This document shows positions 31,958-42,660 of a stretch of 64,000 bases of DNA, piece after piece. Location: NCBI RefSeq assembly GCF_028640845.1, contig NC_080540.1, forward strand, positions 168,273,752 through 168,337,751, read 5' to 3'. This stretch comes from Ahaetulla prasina. Lineage: Eukaryota; Chordata; Lepidosauria; Squamata; Colubridae. The translations under genes and the position numbers were made by a program. The first letter of the stretch is position 1, and the number at the start of each line of letters is the position of its first letter. The notes below the pieces were generated by a model. That model saw nothing but the letters and a program-made list of their open reading frames with translations, did not search any database and was not told the DNA's origin.

Positions 31958-32289
31958 TGTTACATCAGGAGAAACCTGGCAGGATTGTAGCTCCTTCTTT
32001 AGTGACTAAGCTGGTACCAGTAGGTGTGACTTGAGCACCACGGACAATCAATGTTTGGGAGATATATTTCAGGTTGCCTACGTTTGGCAGTAAGGAAGAG
32101 CTTTGACTCATTCCAATGAAAAGCCGCCACCCTATTCTTTCCAGCTGTTAACCTTTGAAGACAGATGTGGAAACTTAATCAAATGACTGGATGGAGTCAC
32201 TTTCCATAATGCAACACAAGAGACTGGGTGCAGCTAGTTCAATGCTGCTCAAGATTGATTTTCTTTGGGATTCATTTAACCCTATGGGG
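31958..32289. other. No recognised feature
   Basis: Unassigned. Confidence 0.5.
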
Positions 32290-32605
32290 CAGTGTTGAAA
32301 TCCAAGTTTTTAATACCGGTTCTGTGGGTGTGGCTTGGTTGGTATGGTGTGGCTTGGTGAGTGTAGCTTGGTAAGCGTGGCAGGGGAAGGAGACTGCAAA
32401 ATCTCCATTCCCACCCTACTCCAGGGGAAGAATACTGCAAAATCCCCATTCCCTCCCCACTCCTGGGGGAAGGATATTGCAAAATCTCCATTCCCACCCG
32501 ACTCTCGGGCCAGCCAGAGGTGATATTTGCTGGTTCTCCGAACTACTCAAAATTTCCGTTACCGGTTCTCCAGAACTGGTCAAAACCTGCTGAAACCCAC
32601 CTCTG
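32290..32605 (+). mobile_element. hAT-A element, target duplication eroded
   Basis: CAGTGTTGAAATCCAAG to GAAACCCACCTCTG with the family interior (ATACCGGTTCTGTGGGTGTG, TACCGGTTCTCCAGAACTGG). The 8-bp flanks agree at only 5 positions. Confidence 0.88.
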
Positions 32606-32649
32606 CTGTGATGGTTGTAAGAATGAAGACTGGGCCTGTTATTTTTTTT

Positions 32650-32716
32650 TTTTCAGTGCTATGATAACTTTGAACAGTCCCTAAACAAGTGGTCATAAGT
32701 TAAGGAATACTTGTAT
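32650..32716 (-). mobile_element. T-family terminus fragment
   Basis: CAGTGCTATGATAACTTTGA, GTGGTCATAAGTTAAGGAAT, ACTTG: one end of the family in reverse. Confidence 0.6.
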
Positions 32717-33509
32717 CTGGTTCTCAATTTTATAATTATGAAAGAAAGGTATGAGCTTTATTCCAATTTATTTCTAATAATACCGGATAAAGCAAATGAA
32801 CAAATAAAAATTAAATCTTTATTATCTTCATATTAATGCAGATTCATTGTTGTCTTGTTGCAAGCTGTTTCAACCTTTGCTGGATTGAGAGTTCATTCAA
32901 GAATTGAGGGTAAGGAAATCTCCTTTCTAATGTTTTGTTAACAACTGCTGCCAGGACAAAACCCAAATATTAGATAAACATCGGCTTTCTTGCTCTTTTC
33001 TCTTCAGTTATACAGCTTTTTCCCAAGTCAGGTTTGCTTTCCGGAGGTATTTTCAAGGTCAGGACAACACACAAAAAAGGACAGCGTGGGATGCGGGAGA
33101 AAAGGCCAAAGAGTTTATTGTTGCCCTTTGCTTTTCTTGCTGGAATGTTTGGGTGTTTTGAATGGTATCCAAGAAGTACATTTCACAACTCTTCAGGGGA
33201 AGAACCCTCATTTGATGCCAAAGGACACATTTTTCATGCAGATGCTGGTGTCCAAAATAGTGAAAGATACATCAATAATATCACAATGCATAGCTCTGCT
33301 CTTTCACACTCTTTCAGACACCGCCAATGAGCATGTGAAGAGCGGAGTCCGCACTGTGAGATCACAATGCACAATTCATCATTTGCATTTCATGGCCCTT
33401 TTCTGTGGATGCCTATGGTTCTAGATTCAATCTAGAATCTCCAGGAAGGTATCTCCAGGAAGATTAGAGAAGATTTCTCTTTGGGATCCTTGAGCAGTGC
33501 CCCTCAAGC
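32717..33509. other. No recognised feature
   Basis: Frames of 144 and 98 codons overlap here (32990-33424, 33034-33330) without recognisable motifs; not supported as genes. Confidence 0.4.
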
Positions 33510-33697
33510 CAGTGGTGAAATCCAATTTTTTTTACTACTGGTTCTGTGGGCTTGGCTGGGGTGGGCGTGGTGTGGCTTGGTGGGTGTGGCAGGGGAAGGG
33601 TACTGCAAAATCTCCATTCCCACTCCACTCTGGGGCTAGCCAGAGGTGGTATTTGCCGGTTCTCCAAATTACTCAAAATTTCCGGATTTCACTCCTG
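33510..33697 (+). mobile_element. hAT-A short element with exact 8-bp target duplication
   Basis: CAGTGGTGAAATCCAATT to GGATTTCACTCCTG; duplication CCTCAAGC (33502-33509, 33698-33705). Internally deleted. Confidence 0.95.
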
Positions 33698-33934
33698 CCT
33701 CAAGCCATCAGTCATCAAAGAAGCCGCATTGTATGGCCTGTTTCATTTTGACTTAATGATTCCCAGAACGCAAGACTAGTATAAATATGTGGAAGGACGT
33801 GGCTGTCATTTTTCCAGAATGGAAGAACGTGGAAAGGATGGTGCTAGTGCTAGATAGACTTCTAAATAGTTGAACAATCATATCAAACATATGTCTTTAA
33901 TGGATTTACGTTTAGTTAAAGCAGTATACAGACT

Positions 33935-34775
33935 TTTAGAGTCCTGTCCTGGATGACCTGGTCTTCAACACTATTATAAATGACTTATGAGGAAATAGAA
34001 GGGATGCTCAGCAAATTTGCAGGTAACAACACATAGCTGGGCGGATTGCTACCATTAGACCCTATCCAACCAAATGGTGTTCAATAGTGACAAACAAAGT
34101 TCTGTACTTCGTTTGGAATAACCAGATCCACAGATACAAGTTAAGTGGTAATGGCTCAGTGGCAATATTTGTACAGAAGATCTGGTGTCCTAGCAGACCA
34201 CAGATTTAAGTATAAGCCAACAGCTACCAAAGGGCCAATAGAAATTGAAGTTGCATCAACAGGGCAACAATATTAAGATTTGGAAACTGATAGTTCTGCT
34301 CTGTGCTGCACTGGTCAGGCTAAACCTGATTTTCTTTGTCCAGTTTTAGTTGCCATAATACAAGAGGAAAACTAGGGGACTGAACAGAATATAGAGAAGA
34401 GCAACAAAGATAGTGAGGGCCTTGAAAGCTAAATTGTATGAGGAACATATGCGGTATGTTTAGTCTAAAGAAAGGACTATGGAGAGACATGATAGCGGCC
34501 TTCCGATCCTTCCAGAGCTACCGCAGGAAAGAGATCATGTATTTGTTCTCTGCAGTGCCTGAGGATAAGATAAGAATGAATGAGTGGAAACTTTACAGAA
34601 GAACATTCAAACTTGAAATAAGGAGGTAGTTCACGGTCATGAGAACTATTAAGCAATGGAACTGCCTTCTTCCTGGAGATGTAGGTGCTCCATCATTGGA
34701 CATTTTCAAGCAAAAAGTGGACAGCCATTTGTTTGAGATGATCAGAGGATTCCTGGATAGAAACTGAACCCTCAG
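33935..34775 (+). mobile_element. CR1 LINE, ORF2 end and 3' UTR, old
   Basis: Degenerate coding words near the start (on plus, AACACTATTATAAATGACTT, as in the 'NTIINDL' part of CR1 ORF2), then GAAGAGCAACAAAGATAGTG, AAGGACTATGGAGAGACATG, GAACTGCCTTCTTCCTGGAG and CATCATTGGACATTTTCAAG. Many stops. Confidence 0.75.
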
Positions 34776-35459
34776 ATATCAAGAACGTTTTAATAAATTC
34801 TAGTGTACAGAGCGCATGGGAGATACACAGATATTTGGAGCTATTTCTTAGTAATCTGTTGAGTTATACATTTTTTCTCACTTTTAGGACCTCTCTTCTC
34901 TGGTAGTTGATGAGAATTATCTGTGGGCCAGAATTGGTAAGAGCTTGAAGATCTCAGAACATGCACCATTTATTATCGTTGGCCATCAGTGGTTTAAACT
35001 GAGAACTGCTAATTCACTGTCTATCAGTTAAATTTCCAACCACCTTTAATCAAGTCTTGAATAGTCTTGAATAGCATCCTTGTTGACTGGAAGTGAGTTC
35101 CCTGTGTTCAATAGAATTTAATTCCAAGGAACTCTGAAAATTCAGTAATGGTTACATTAATGCCACGGTTATAGGTGACATTGTGCCTAATTTAACTCTT
35201 TACACAAAAACCTGATTTTGTGAACAATAGTTTGTTAATGTAATACAAATGTGAGTAATATATCATGCTAAGCCATAAGCGATGGCTTACAAATCACAGT
35301 GCCTAGCCCAAACACTAAAAAAAACCCAAAACACGATTGCCAGCTCAGGCTTTGTGATTGTAAGGTCAGCCTTTCTTTCATTTGTTGTTTTGGCTTCCAC
35401 ATTTTGAGTCTTGGGAGTTTAGGATCCAATACTTAGTCTCCTATAATATATAGTCCCAT
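34776..35459. other. No recognised feature
   Basis: Unassigned, about 0.7 kb. Confidence 0.5.
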
Positions 35460-35800
35460 AAGGACTACAGGTGATACAATATCAGTATTCCAGTATTTGA
35501 GGGGAGAAGAGGGGGTCAACTTGCACCGGAAGGCAAGACATGAAACAATGGATGGAAACTAATCAAGGAGAGAAGCAACCTGGAATTAAGGAGAAAGTTC
35601 CTAACAATGAGGACAATTAACCACTGGAATGGCTTGCCTTCAGAAGTCATGGGTGCTCCCTCACTGAAGGTTTTTAAGAAAAGACTGGAGAGCCACCTAT
35701 TTGAAATGATATAGGGTCTCCTGCTTGAGCAGGGGATTGGACTGGAAGATCTCCAAGGTCCCTTCCAGCTCTATTCTGATTATTTATTTAAAAAATAATA
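35460..35800 (+). mobile_element. CR1 LINE 3' end
   Basis: GGATGGAAACTAATCAAGGA, CCACTGGAATGGCTTGCCTT, GGTTTTTAAGAAAAGACTGG, GGTCTCCTGCTTGAGCAGGG, GACTGGAAGATCTCCAAGGT, then CR1 terminus near GCTCTATTCTGATTATT. Confidence 0.88.
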
Positions 35801-35836
35801 GTAAGGGCCCATTGAATTTCCATTATAGGCCATTTC

Positions 35837-35967
35837 CCCACTAATGATTTATGGTGTCCTTAAGCGTGGCCTCTAACCATCCAACCTTTGTGCTGAAAAT
35901 CAGCAATGCTTTGCAGTTGCCACAGAATGAATGAGTGAGGCTGGGAAAACCATAAATCATTAGTGGG
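35837..35967. repeat. 19-bp perfect inverted repeat with 93-nt loop
   Basis: Arms CCCACTAATGATTTATGGT (35837-35855) and ACCATAAATCATTAGTGGG (35949-35967) are exact reverse complements. They contain TAATGATTTAT, similar to paired homeodomain sites. No transposon family was matched. Confidence 0.85.
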
Positions 35968-36665
35968 AAATTAGCCCCAGGCTCTTTCTTCATGTCCGGC
36001 TTTGTTAGTAGCCACATAAATGTTATCAAGACCCATTCCATTCTGACAAAGTAATGGTGATTAATTTGTGTACAGAAAAAAGTGATGCAAAGCACGGAAT
36101 GGTAAAAATTAGATAGGAATCAGGGCAGCTCAGCAGCTCAGCTTAAATAAGTTACCTGTTCCGCCTCTCCCACTTCCCCCATTCCATCATTCCACTGCAG
36201 ACAGGCATTTCGAAGAAGGTTGTGGTCTATTATCAGCAAGCAGTAATGCTGTTCCATTATTCCCACTCTTTGAACAATGTTAAGTCTAGAAGTAAACATT
36301 ATGAGGATCTCCCTGATAATTGTTTTAACAAAGGGGGAAAAAAAGGGCTTAGGCCACAAGGCAACGAGGATGAACTTAGACAGGCCCAGTAGACACTTAG
36401 AAGGGAATGGCACAATTCACTTGTCAGGGAAAGGGGCTAACGAAAGCAACTTGTACAGAGTGTGCCAGATGAAGAAATAGTCACACAACAGGAGGAATGA
36501 TGCACATTGTAAAACTTTTGCTGGTGGATAATTAATGGTAGTAGTAAGGATTTACTCTGGCACGATTCCGTCTATTGTGTGTAGAACTAAACTATTGTTT
36601 GTAGAGCTAGCCACTCTAGCTGGTATCATTCTTAGACTGAACCTGACAGTAGAATGAAATCAGAG
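35968..36665. other. No recognised feature
   Basis: Unassigned, about 0.7 kb. Confidence 0.5.
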
Positions 36666-36673
36666 GCTACTGG

Positions 36674-37511
36674 CAGATTGGTGGGTTTCAAATTTTTTTA
36701 CTACCAGTTCTGTGGGCGTGGCTTGGTGGGTGTGGCTTGGTGGGTGTGGCAGGGGAAGGATACTGTAAAATCTCCATTCCCTACCCACTCCAAGAGAAGG
36801 TTTATTTATTTATTTATTTATTTATTTGATTTTTATACCGCCCTTCTCCTGAAGGACTAAGGGCGGTGTACAGGCAAGATAAAACCAACAATACAATATA
36901 CAGGTTAAAATACAATTTAAAAAACTTATTTAAATTAGCCTGAAGATTAAAATTTGCCATACTAAAAAACCCCGTTTAAAAATTAATAAATTTAACCATA
37001 TTAAAATTTACCATACTAAAAACCCCGTTTAAAAAATTAAATTCCAATTTAAGCCAGCCCCGCGCGGATAAAAAGATGTGTCTTCAGTTCGCGATGGAAT
37101 GTCCGAAGGTCAGGTATTTGGCGTAAACCCGGGGGAAGCTCATTCCAGAGTGTGGGAGCCCCCACAGAGAAGGCCCTTCCCCTGGGGGCCGCCAGCCGAC
37201 ATTGTTTGGCGGACGGCACCCTGAGAAGTCCCTCTCTATGGGAGCGTACGGGTCGGTGGGAGGCGTGTGGTAACAGCAGGCGGTCCCGTAAGTACCCAGG
37301 TCCTAAGCCATGGAGCGCTTTAAAGGTCGTAACCAACACCTTAAAGGTTACTGCAAAAGCCCCATTTCCTCCCAATCAGCTGGGACTTGGGAGGCAGAGA
37401 ATAGATGTGGGTGGGGCCAGACAGAATTTTTAGTACTGGTTCTCCAAACTACTCAAAATTGCCACTACCGGTTCTCCAGAACTGGTCAGAACTTGCTGAA
37501 ACCCACCTCTG
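36674..37511 (+). mobile_element. hAT-A element split by L2 copy F, exact 8-bp target duplication
   Basis: CAGATTGGTGGGTTTCAAA to GAAACCCACCTCTG; duplication GCTACTGG (36666-36673, 37512-37519). The family module CCACTCCAAGAGAAGGTT is cut by an L2 fragment and resumes as AAGGTTACTGCAAAAGCCCC. Confidence 0.95.
36803..37343 (-). mobile_element. L2 LINE copy F, 3' fragment with 6-bp target duplication
   Basis: (TTTA)n tail, ATACCGCCCTTCTCCTGAAG, 3' UTR and ORF2 C-terminus. On the minus strand the coding part 37342-37049 reads [40 protein letters not shown] and [12 protein letters not shown] without interruption. The hAT-A host supplies a duplicated AAGGTT on both sides (36797-36802, 37344-37349). 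Confidence 0.95.
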
Positions 37512-37686
37512 GCTACTGGTCCAGTTCCTAAGGCAATTTCAGACATAAGTAATTCTATATATATATCTATTATTCCAAAAACGAAATACCTTCATCTACA
37601 GAAAGTATAATATGGTATTTATTTATCATCATTCTGATCTGTTGTGTTTGTTCTCTTGACAATAGTACATGGCATGGGGTGTGTGT

Positions 37687-37979
37687 CGGGTGGGTTTCAA
37701 AAATATTTACTACTGGTTTGGTGGGTGTGGCTTGGTGGGTGTGGCCTGGCTTGGTGGGTGTGGCAGGGGAAGGATACTGTAAAATCTCCATTCCCTCCCC
37801 ACTCCAGGGGAAGGATACTGCAAAATCCCCATTTCCTCCCAATCAGCTGGGACTCGGGAGACAGAGAATAAATGGGGACGGAGCCAGTCAGAATTTTTAC
37901 TACTGGTTCTCCAAACTACTCAAAATTTCCACTACCGGTTCTCCAGAACTGGTTCAGAACCTGCAGAAACCCACCTCTG
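37687..37979 (+). mobile_element. hAT-A element in a GT run
   Basis: CGGGTGGGTTTCAAAAAT to GAAACCCACCTCTG; flanked by GTGTGTGT on both sides (37679-37686, 37980-37987), which may be duplication or chance in a GT run. Confidence 0.9.
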
Positions 37980-37987
37980 GTGTGTGT

Positions 37988-38460
37988 GTCCCTATTGTCT
38001 TCTGCCAATTCTCCAACATTTACTTGCAAAACAGAGTAAGCCAGTCTTCTGAAGCACATTTTTCAGATTCTCATGGACAGCCCAGCCAAGGGAGCTCCTG
38101 CTTAAATCATCTAGCCGAGTCATTTATCCAGACAAAGTGGGTGTGATCCAGATGCTTTTGTCTGAAGATTGCTTATGGCGCAAGGAACTAAGCTGCCCCG
38201 CTCATTCTAAGTTGCTCAGTTTTACAAGACAAATTGGCAGATATGTATGCTGTGGGGTATTGCTCTTAGCTAAAAAGGTCTTTTCTTCTAGCCTGGAAAT
38301 CTCAGAGGAATATTCATGTTGCAATGGTATCAGTGAAATGTCCTGTGATATCTTCAAAGCTTCACACTTGCAGCAACACAAAGCCAGAACTGATTCAGAT
38401 ACAGAAGTGCATTTCCATCCCTGCTATCACTTGACACACACATAGTAAATAGTGGTGGAA
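37988..38460. other. No recognised feature
   Basis: Unassigned. Confidence 0.5.
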
Positions 38461-38468
38461 CCATTAGG

Positions 38469-38741
38469 CAGTGGTGAAATCCAATTTTTTTAGTATCGGT
38501 TCTGTGGGTGTGGCTTGATGGGAATGGTGTGGCTTAGTGGGCGTGGCTTGGTGGGCGTGGCAGGGGAAGGATACTGCAAAATCTCCACTTCCACCCCACT
38601 CCAGGGAAGGATATTGCAAAATCCCCATTCCCTCCCCACTCTGAGACTAGCCAGAGGTGGTATTTGCCAGTTCTTCAAACTACTCAAAATTCTGCTACCA
38701 GTTCTCCAGAACCTATCAGAACCTGCTGGATTTCACCCCTG
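38469..38741 (+). mobile_element. hAT-A element with exact 8-bp target duplication
   Basis: CAGTGGTGAAATCCAATT to GGATTTCACCCCTG; duplication CCATTAGG (38461-38468, 38742-38749). Confidence 0.95.
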
Positions 38742-38749
38742 CCATTAGG

Positions 38750-39135
38750 TCAGGATTTGGGCCCCGCTCAGCTGAATACACATCACCTATCAGTATCAGA
38801 ATGGAGTTTTGCTTCCAGTAGTGGGATTCCATGGGGCTGGATATTGATGAAATACTGCAGAAGATGGGACTGGCCAGCAGTCTTTCCTTATCAGTTGGTT
38901 CTTCTCATTCAAAATATTGGTTAATAAATACTTGCACAATTGACTTCACCCACGAGGGTGCATGATTTCCATACAACTAACTGTTGAGTTGTATTATGCT
39001 TTGCAGAAGTAGCTGCCATATCTTATTATGCTTTGCAAAAGTAGCTGCCATATCTAAGCAGCCCAGTCATCAGCTGTTAATTTGATTCTATGCATAATTT
39101 TAAAACCCTCAAGTATGAAAATCATAGCTTTTAAT
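38750..39135. other. No recognised feature
   Basis: Contains a local direct repeat: AAGTAGCTGCCATATCT at about 39007 and 39039, within near-identical 30-bp units. Confidence 0.5.
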
Positions 39136-39375
39136 AAAAGGTGGAGGAGCCCAGTGGTTAAAATGCAATATTGTAGGCAAATTCTGCCCATAGCCAGGAG
39201 TTCGATCCTGTCAGGGCTCAAGGCTGACTCAGCCTTCCATCCTTCTGAGATCAGTAAAATGAGGACTCAGATTGTTGGGAGCAATATAAATAATGCTTAC
39301 ATTGTAAAAGGCCCAGAGAATGCTCTAAAGTGCTATATGGGGTGACATATAGGCCTAAATGCTATTGCTATTCTA
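39136..39375 (+). mobile_element. MIR-like tRNA SINE
   Basis: AGTGGTTAAAATGCAATATT, AGGAGTTCGATCCTG, AAATGAGGACTCAGATTGTT, AAGTGCTATATGGGG and a (GCTATT)n end. Confidence 0.8.
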
Positions 39376-39437
39376 TCGTACCATCGTGGTTGCCATTTTG
39401 TTTGTTTTTTTAACTCTATGCTGTGGACCCCACTAAA

Positions 39438-39745
39438 ATGGGTGAAATTCAGCAGGTTCTGACAGGTTCTGGAAATCTCGAAAATTTTGACTAGTTCAGA
39501 GAACTGGCAACTACCACCTCTGGCTGGTCCCAGAGTGGGGTGGGATTTTGCAATATCCTTCCCAAGGAGTTGGGAGGGAATGGGGATTTTGCAGTATCCT
39601 TCTCCTGGAGTGGGTTGGGAGTGGAGATTTTGCAATATCCTTCCTCTGGAGTGGGAATGGAGATTTTGCAGTATCCTTCCCCTGCCACACCCACCAAGCC
39701 ACAAGCCACACCCACAAAACAAGTAGTAAAAAAATTGAATTTGCT
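39438..39745 (-). mobile_element. hAT-A element, reverse, one end eroded
   Basis: Left GGGTGAAATTCAGCAGGTTC, interior with three or four CAATATCCTTC modules in place of the usual two, then CACACCCACCAAGCCAC and a right end that stops at AAAAAAATTGAATTT without the terminal CACCACTG. No duplication could be read. Confidence 0.85.
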
Positions 39746-40007
39746 TATTTTCATTGGTAACAATTGGGTTCTTCACCTTGCAGCATTGGTAGGTTTTGTG
39801 TATAGTTTTGCATACATAATCACGTGCTTGATGGCTTTTTTTCTGCTCAGAAACTGAAATATTATCTATCAATCAGGTTGCTTGCCCAAGTCTGCGCATT
39901 AATTTAGCATTTTTTTAATTTTGTGTGCAAAATAGAGTACCGTTTACTCAAAATGATTTGAATTATGAAGTTGAAAATAGGAAAGACTTAACTGAAATAG
40001 CAACTTC

Positions 40008-40033
40008 ATATATATACATATATATATATATAT
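40008..40033. repeat. (TA)n microsatellite
   Basis: TATATA run immediately before the Rex1-like LINE sequence, possibly an insertion target. Confidence 0.85.
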
Positions 40034-40648
40034 ATCAAAGACCTTGGAGTTTTCATATCCAATGATCTAAGTGCCAAAGCCCACTGCAACTACATCGCAA
40101 AAAAGACTTTAAGAGTTGTAAACCTAATCTTACGTAGCTTCTTCTCCAGAAACACTACACTACTTACCAGAGCTTATAAAACATTTGCTAGACCAATTCT
40201 TGAATACAGCTCGCCTGTCTGGAACCCATACCACATTTCAGACATCAATACAATTGAACGTGTCCAGAAATATTTTACAAGAGGAATTCTCCACTCCTCT
40301 GAATACAACAAAATACCTTATGCCACCAGACTTGAAATCCTGGGTTTAGAAAACTTAGAACTTCGCCGCCTTCGACAGGACCTGTGTTTAACTCATAGAA
40401 TCATCTATTGCAATGTCCTTCCTGTTAAAGACTACTTCAGCTTCAATCACAACAATACAAGAGCAAACAATAGATTTAAACTTAATGTTAACCGCTTCAA
40501 TCTTGATTGCAGAAAATATGACTTCTGTAACAGAGTTGTTAATGCTTGGAACACACTACCTGACTCTGTGGTCTCTTCTCAAAATACCCAAAGCTTTAAC
40601 CAAAAACTATCTACTATTGACTTCACCCCATTCCTAAGAGGTCCATAA
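40034..40648 (+). pseudogene. Rex1-like ORF2 C-terminal fragment, frame intact
   Basis: Open for 204 codons from IKDLGVFISNDLSAKAHCNY to the stop at 40646-40648, with no methionine, so an ATG-based search misses it. Recognisable parts of the region downstream of the reverse transcriptase are ARPILEYSSPVWNPY, NTIERVQKYFTRG, GLENLELRRLRQDL and NRVVNAWNTLPDSVV, which match the order in CR1/Rex1 ORF2 proteins (established family pattern). Catalytic domains are missing through 5' truncation. The absence of stops suggests a fairly young copy. I prefer Rex1-like over CR1 because of the short tail and the NAWNTLP end, but this is not certain. Confidence 0.8.
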
Positions 40649-40830
40649 GGGGCGTGCATAAGAGCACAAGAGTGCCTACCATTCCTGTCCTATTGTTTCC
40701 TTTCATTATATCCAATTAATATAGTTATTACATACTTATACTTATATATATATGCTTATATATTATATAGTTACTTTCATGCTTATGCTTATATATACTG
40801 TTGTGACAAAATAAATAAATAAATATATTT
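40034..40830 (+). mobile_element. Rex1-like (CR1/jockey group) LINE, 5'-truncated
   Basis: Contains the end of ORF2, a short 3' UTR with several TATATA stretches and an AAATAAAT tail (TGTGACAAAATAAATAAATA). It is distinct from the L2 and CR1 copies in the window. Confidence 0.8.
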
Positions 40831-41284
40831 TTTGCAGTGTACTGATAAACTCTTTAACCATGAGGAGACTTAGTTTTAGATTGTTACTTTCCAGGTAAAA
40901 GATGGGATTTGAAAGATGGGATTAGCTTTCCTGCTAATCCACACTGTGTTTAGGAGCTAAATAGAGTGATTAGTTTTGAAAGAGGAATGACAAATCGCAC
41001 GTGGTAGGTTGTAAGCAGGAGAGCTGACACACGTTGGGTCTAAAGTTTTACTGTTCAGAAGAAATGTGGGTTGTGAAAGAATCAGCTAGAAGAATCCTGT
41101 TGCTTCACAACCTAGGAATGTAGAGGTTAAAGGGGAGATTTTTCTCTCAGCCCTTGGAAACCTGTCATGCCTGCATAGAACTGAACTTTTAAAATAGAAA
41201 GCTTTCAATGTTATTTGCCTTTCAGAGCTCTGTCCACTTGAGAACCATTAGGGTTAAGGCCCAAAAAAATCAGCAGTGAAGAAC
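40831..41284. other. No recognised feature
   Basis: Unassigned. Confidence 0.5.
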
Positions 41285-41292
41285 AAACAGGT

Positions 41293-41956
41293 CAGGGGTG
41301 AAATCCAGCAGGTTCTGACAGGTTCTGAAGAACCGGTAGCAGAAATTTTTAGTAGTTTGGAGAACCGGCAAATACCATCTCTGGATGGCTCCAGAGTGGG
41401 GAGGGAATGGAGCAGTGGTGGGTTTCAAATTTTTTTACTACTGGTTCTGTGGGCATGGCTTGGTGGGCATGGCGTGGCTTGGTGGGCGTGGCTTGGTGGG
41501 CATGGCAGGGGAGGGATACTGTAAAATCTCCATTCCCATCCCACTCCATGGGAAGGATACTGTAAAATCTCCATTCCCTCCCCACTCCAAGGGAAGGTTA
41601 CTGCAAAATCCCCATTTCCTCCTGATCAGCCGGGACTTGGAGGCAGAGAATAGATGGGGGTGGGGCCAGTCAGAATTTTTACTACTGGTTCTCCAAACCA
41701 CTCAAAATTTCCACTACCGGTTCTCCAGAATACCGGTTCTCCAGAATCCAGAAACCCACCTCTGGAATGGAGGTTTTGCAATCTCCTTCCCCCCGGAGTG
41801 GGGAGGGAATGCAGATTTTGCAGTATCCTTCCCCTGGAGTGGGGTGGAAATGGAGATTTTGCAATAGCCTTCCCCTGCCACATCCACCAAGCCACGCCCA
41901 CCAAGCCACACCACGCCTACAGAACCGGTAGTAAAAAAATTTGGATTTCATCACTG
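41293..41956 (-). mobile_element. hAT-A element (reverse) hosting another hAT-A, exact 8-bp target duplication
   Basis: Outer element CAGGGGTGAAATCCAGC to TTTGGATTTCATCACTG; duplication AAACAGGT (41285-41292, 41957-41964). It is cut at GAATGGAG by a second, oppositely oriented member of the same family. Confidence 0.95.
41413..41764 (+). mobile_element. hAT-A element nested in hAT-A, exact 8-bp target duplication
   Basis: CAGTGGTGGGTTTCAAATT to AGAAACCCACCTCTG; duplication GAATGGAG (41405-41412, 41765-41772). A short extra copy of TACCGGTTCTCCAGAA near its right end. Confidence 0.96.
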
Positions 41957-42069
41957 AAACAGGTTATGCAAACCTGAACACCATAGTCCATTTTATCATC
42001 CAAGATGCCTCTGTCTTTCTGCAAAAGCTCTCTGGGACTATATCGAGTCTTCTCTAGCTTGATCTAGAC

Positions 42070-42498
42070 CAGTGGTTCTCAACCTTTATAGTGCTGCGAC
42101 CCCTTTAATACAATTCCCCACGATGTGGCGACCCCAACCGTAAAATTATTTTCGCAGCGATCTCAGTGCGCCTCAGCAGCCGCAGAAGGGGAAAAAAAGC
42201 GGCAAACTATTTTTTTGAATTTATCGCGCCTGAAGCCGTATTGGCTAGCGATCTGAACTGCTTGCGATTGCCTTGAGGACTGAAGCATTAAAGCAGAGAC
42301 TCCTCCCCTATTAACTTTATCATGCCTGAAGCCAGATTAGGCTAGCGATTGGGAGTGATTGCTTGTGGAGTCAACCATTGGAGCGCGATTCTTCGACTCG
42401 CAAGTATACTTCCCATATTTCCGATGGTCTTAGGCGACTCCTGGCAAATCATCATTCGACCCCCAACGGGGTCCCGACCCACAGGTTGAGAACCGCTG
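42070..42498. mobile_element. hAT-E element with exact 8-bp target duplication
   Basis: CAGTGGTTCTCAACCTTTA to CACAGGTTGAGAACCGCTG; duplication ATCTAGAC (42062-42069, 42499-42506). The termini are those of Charlie-like hAT elements. The interior has two diverged copies of a GCCTGAAGCC..TTGGCTAGCGAT unit. No transposase. Confidence 0.96.
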
Positions 42499-42660
42499 AT
42501 CTAGACAAAGTTTACTGCTTTTCTCAGGATGTGACCTATGCTTTAAGAAGGGACGCATCAGTTTTTCTATCTCAAGTTTCCCTTGCAGGACTAATGCAGA
42601 GGAAAGAAAAAGACAGGAGGCGTATAAGCTTCCCTACAAATCCTGCACAGGGTTTCTCTC

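Noticed and set aside
32990..33424. 144-codon and overlapping 98-codon frames as a host exon
   Set aside because: No recognisable motif, overlapping alternative frames and no clear splice context.
37679..37987. GTGTGTGT flanks as proof of an 8-bp duplication
   Set aside because: The element lies in a GT run, so identical flanks may be coincidental; used only as weak support.
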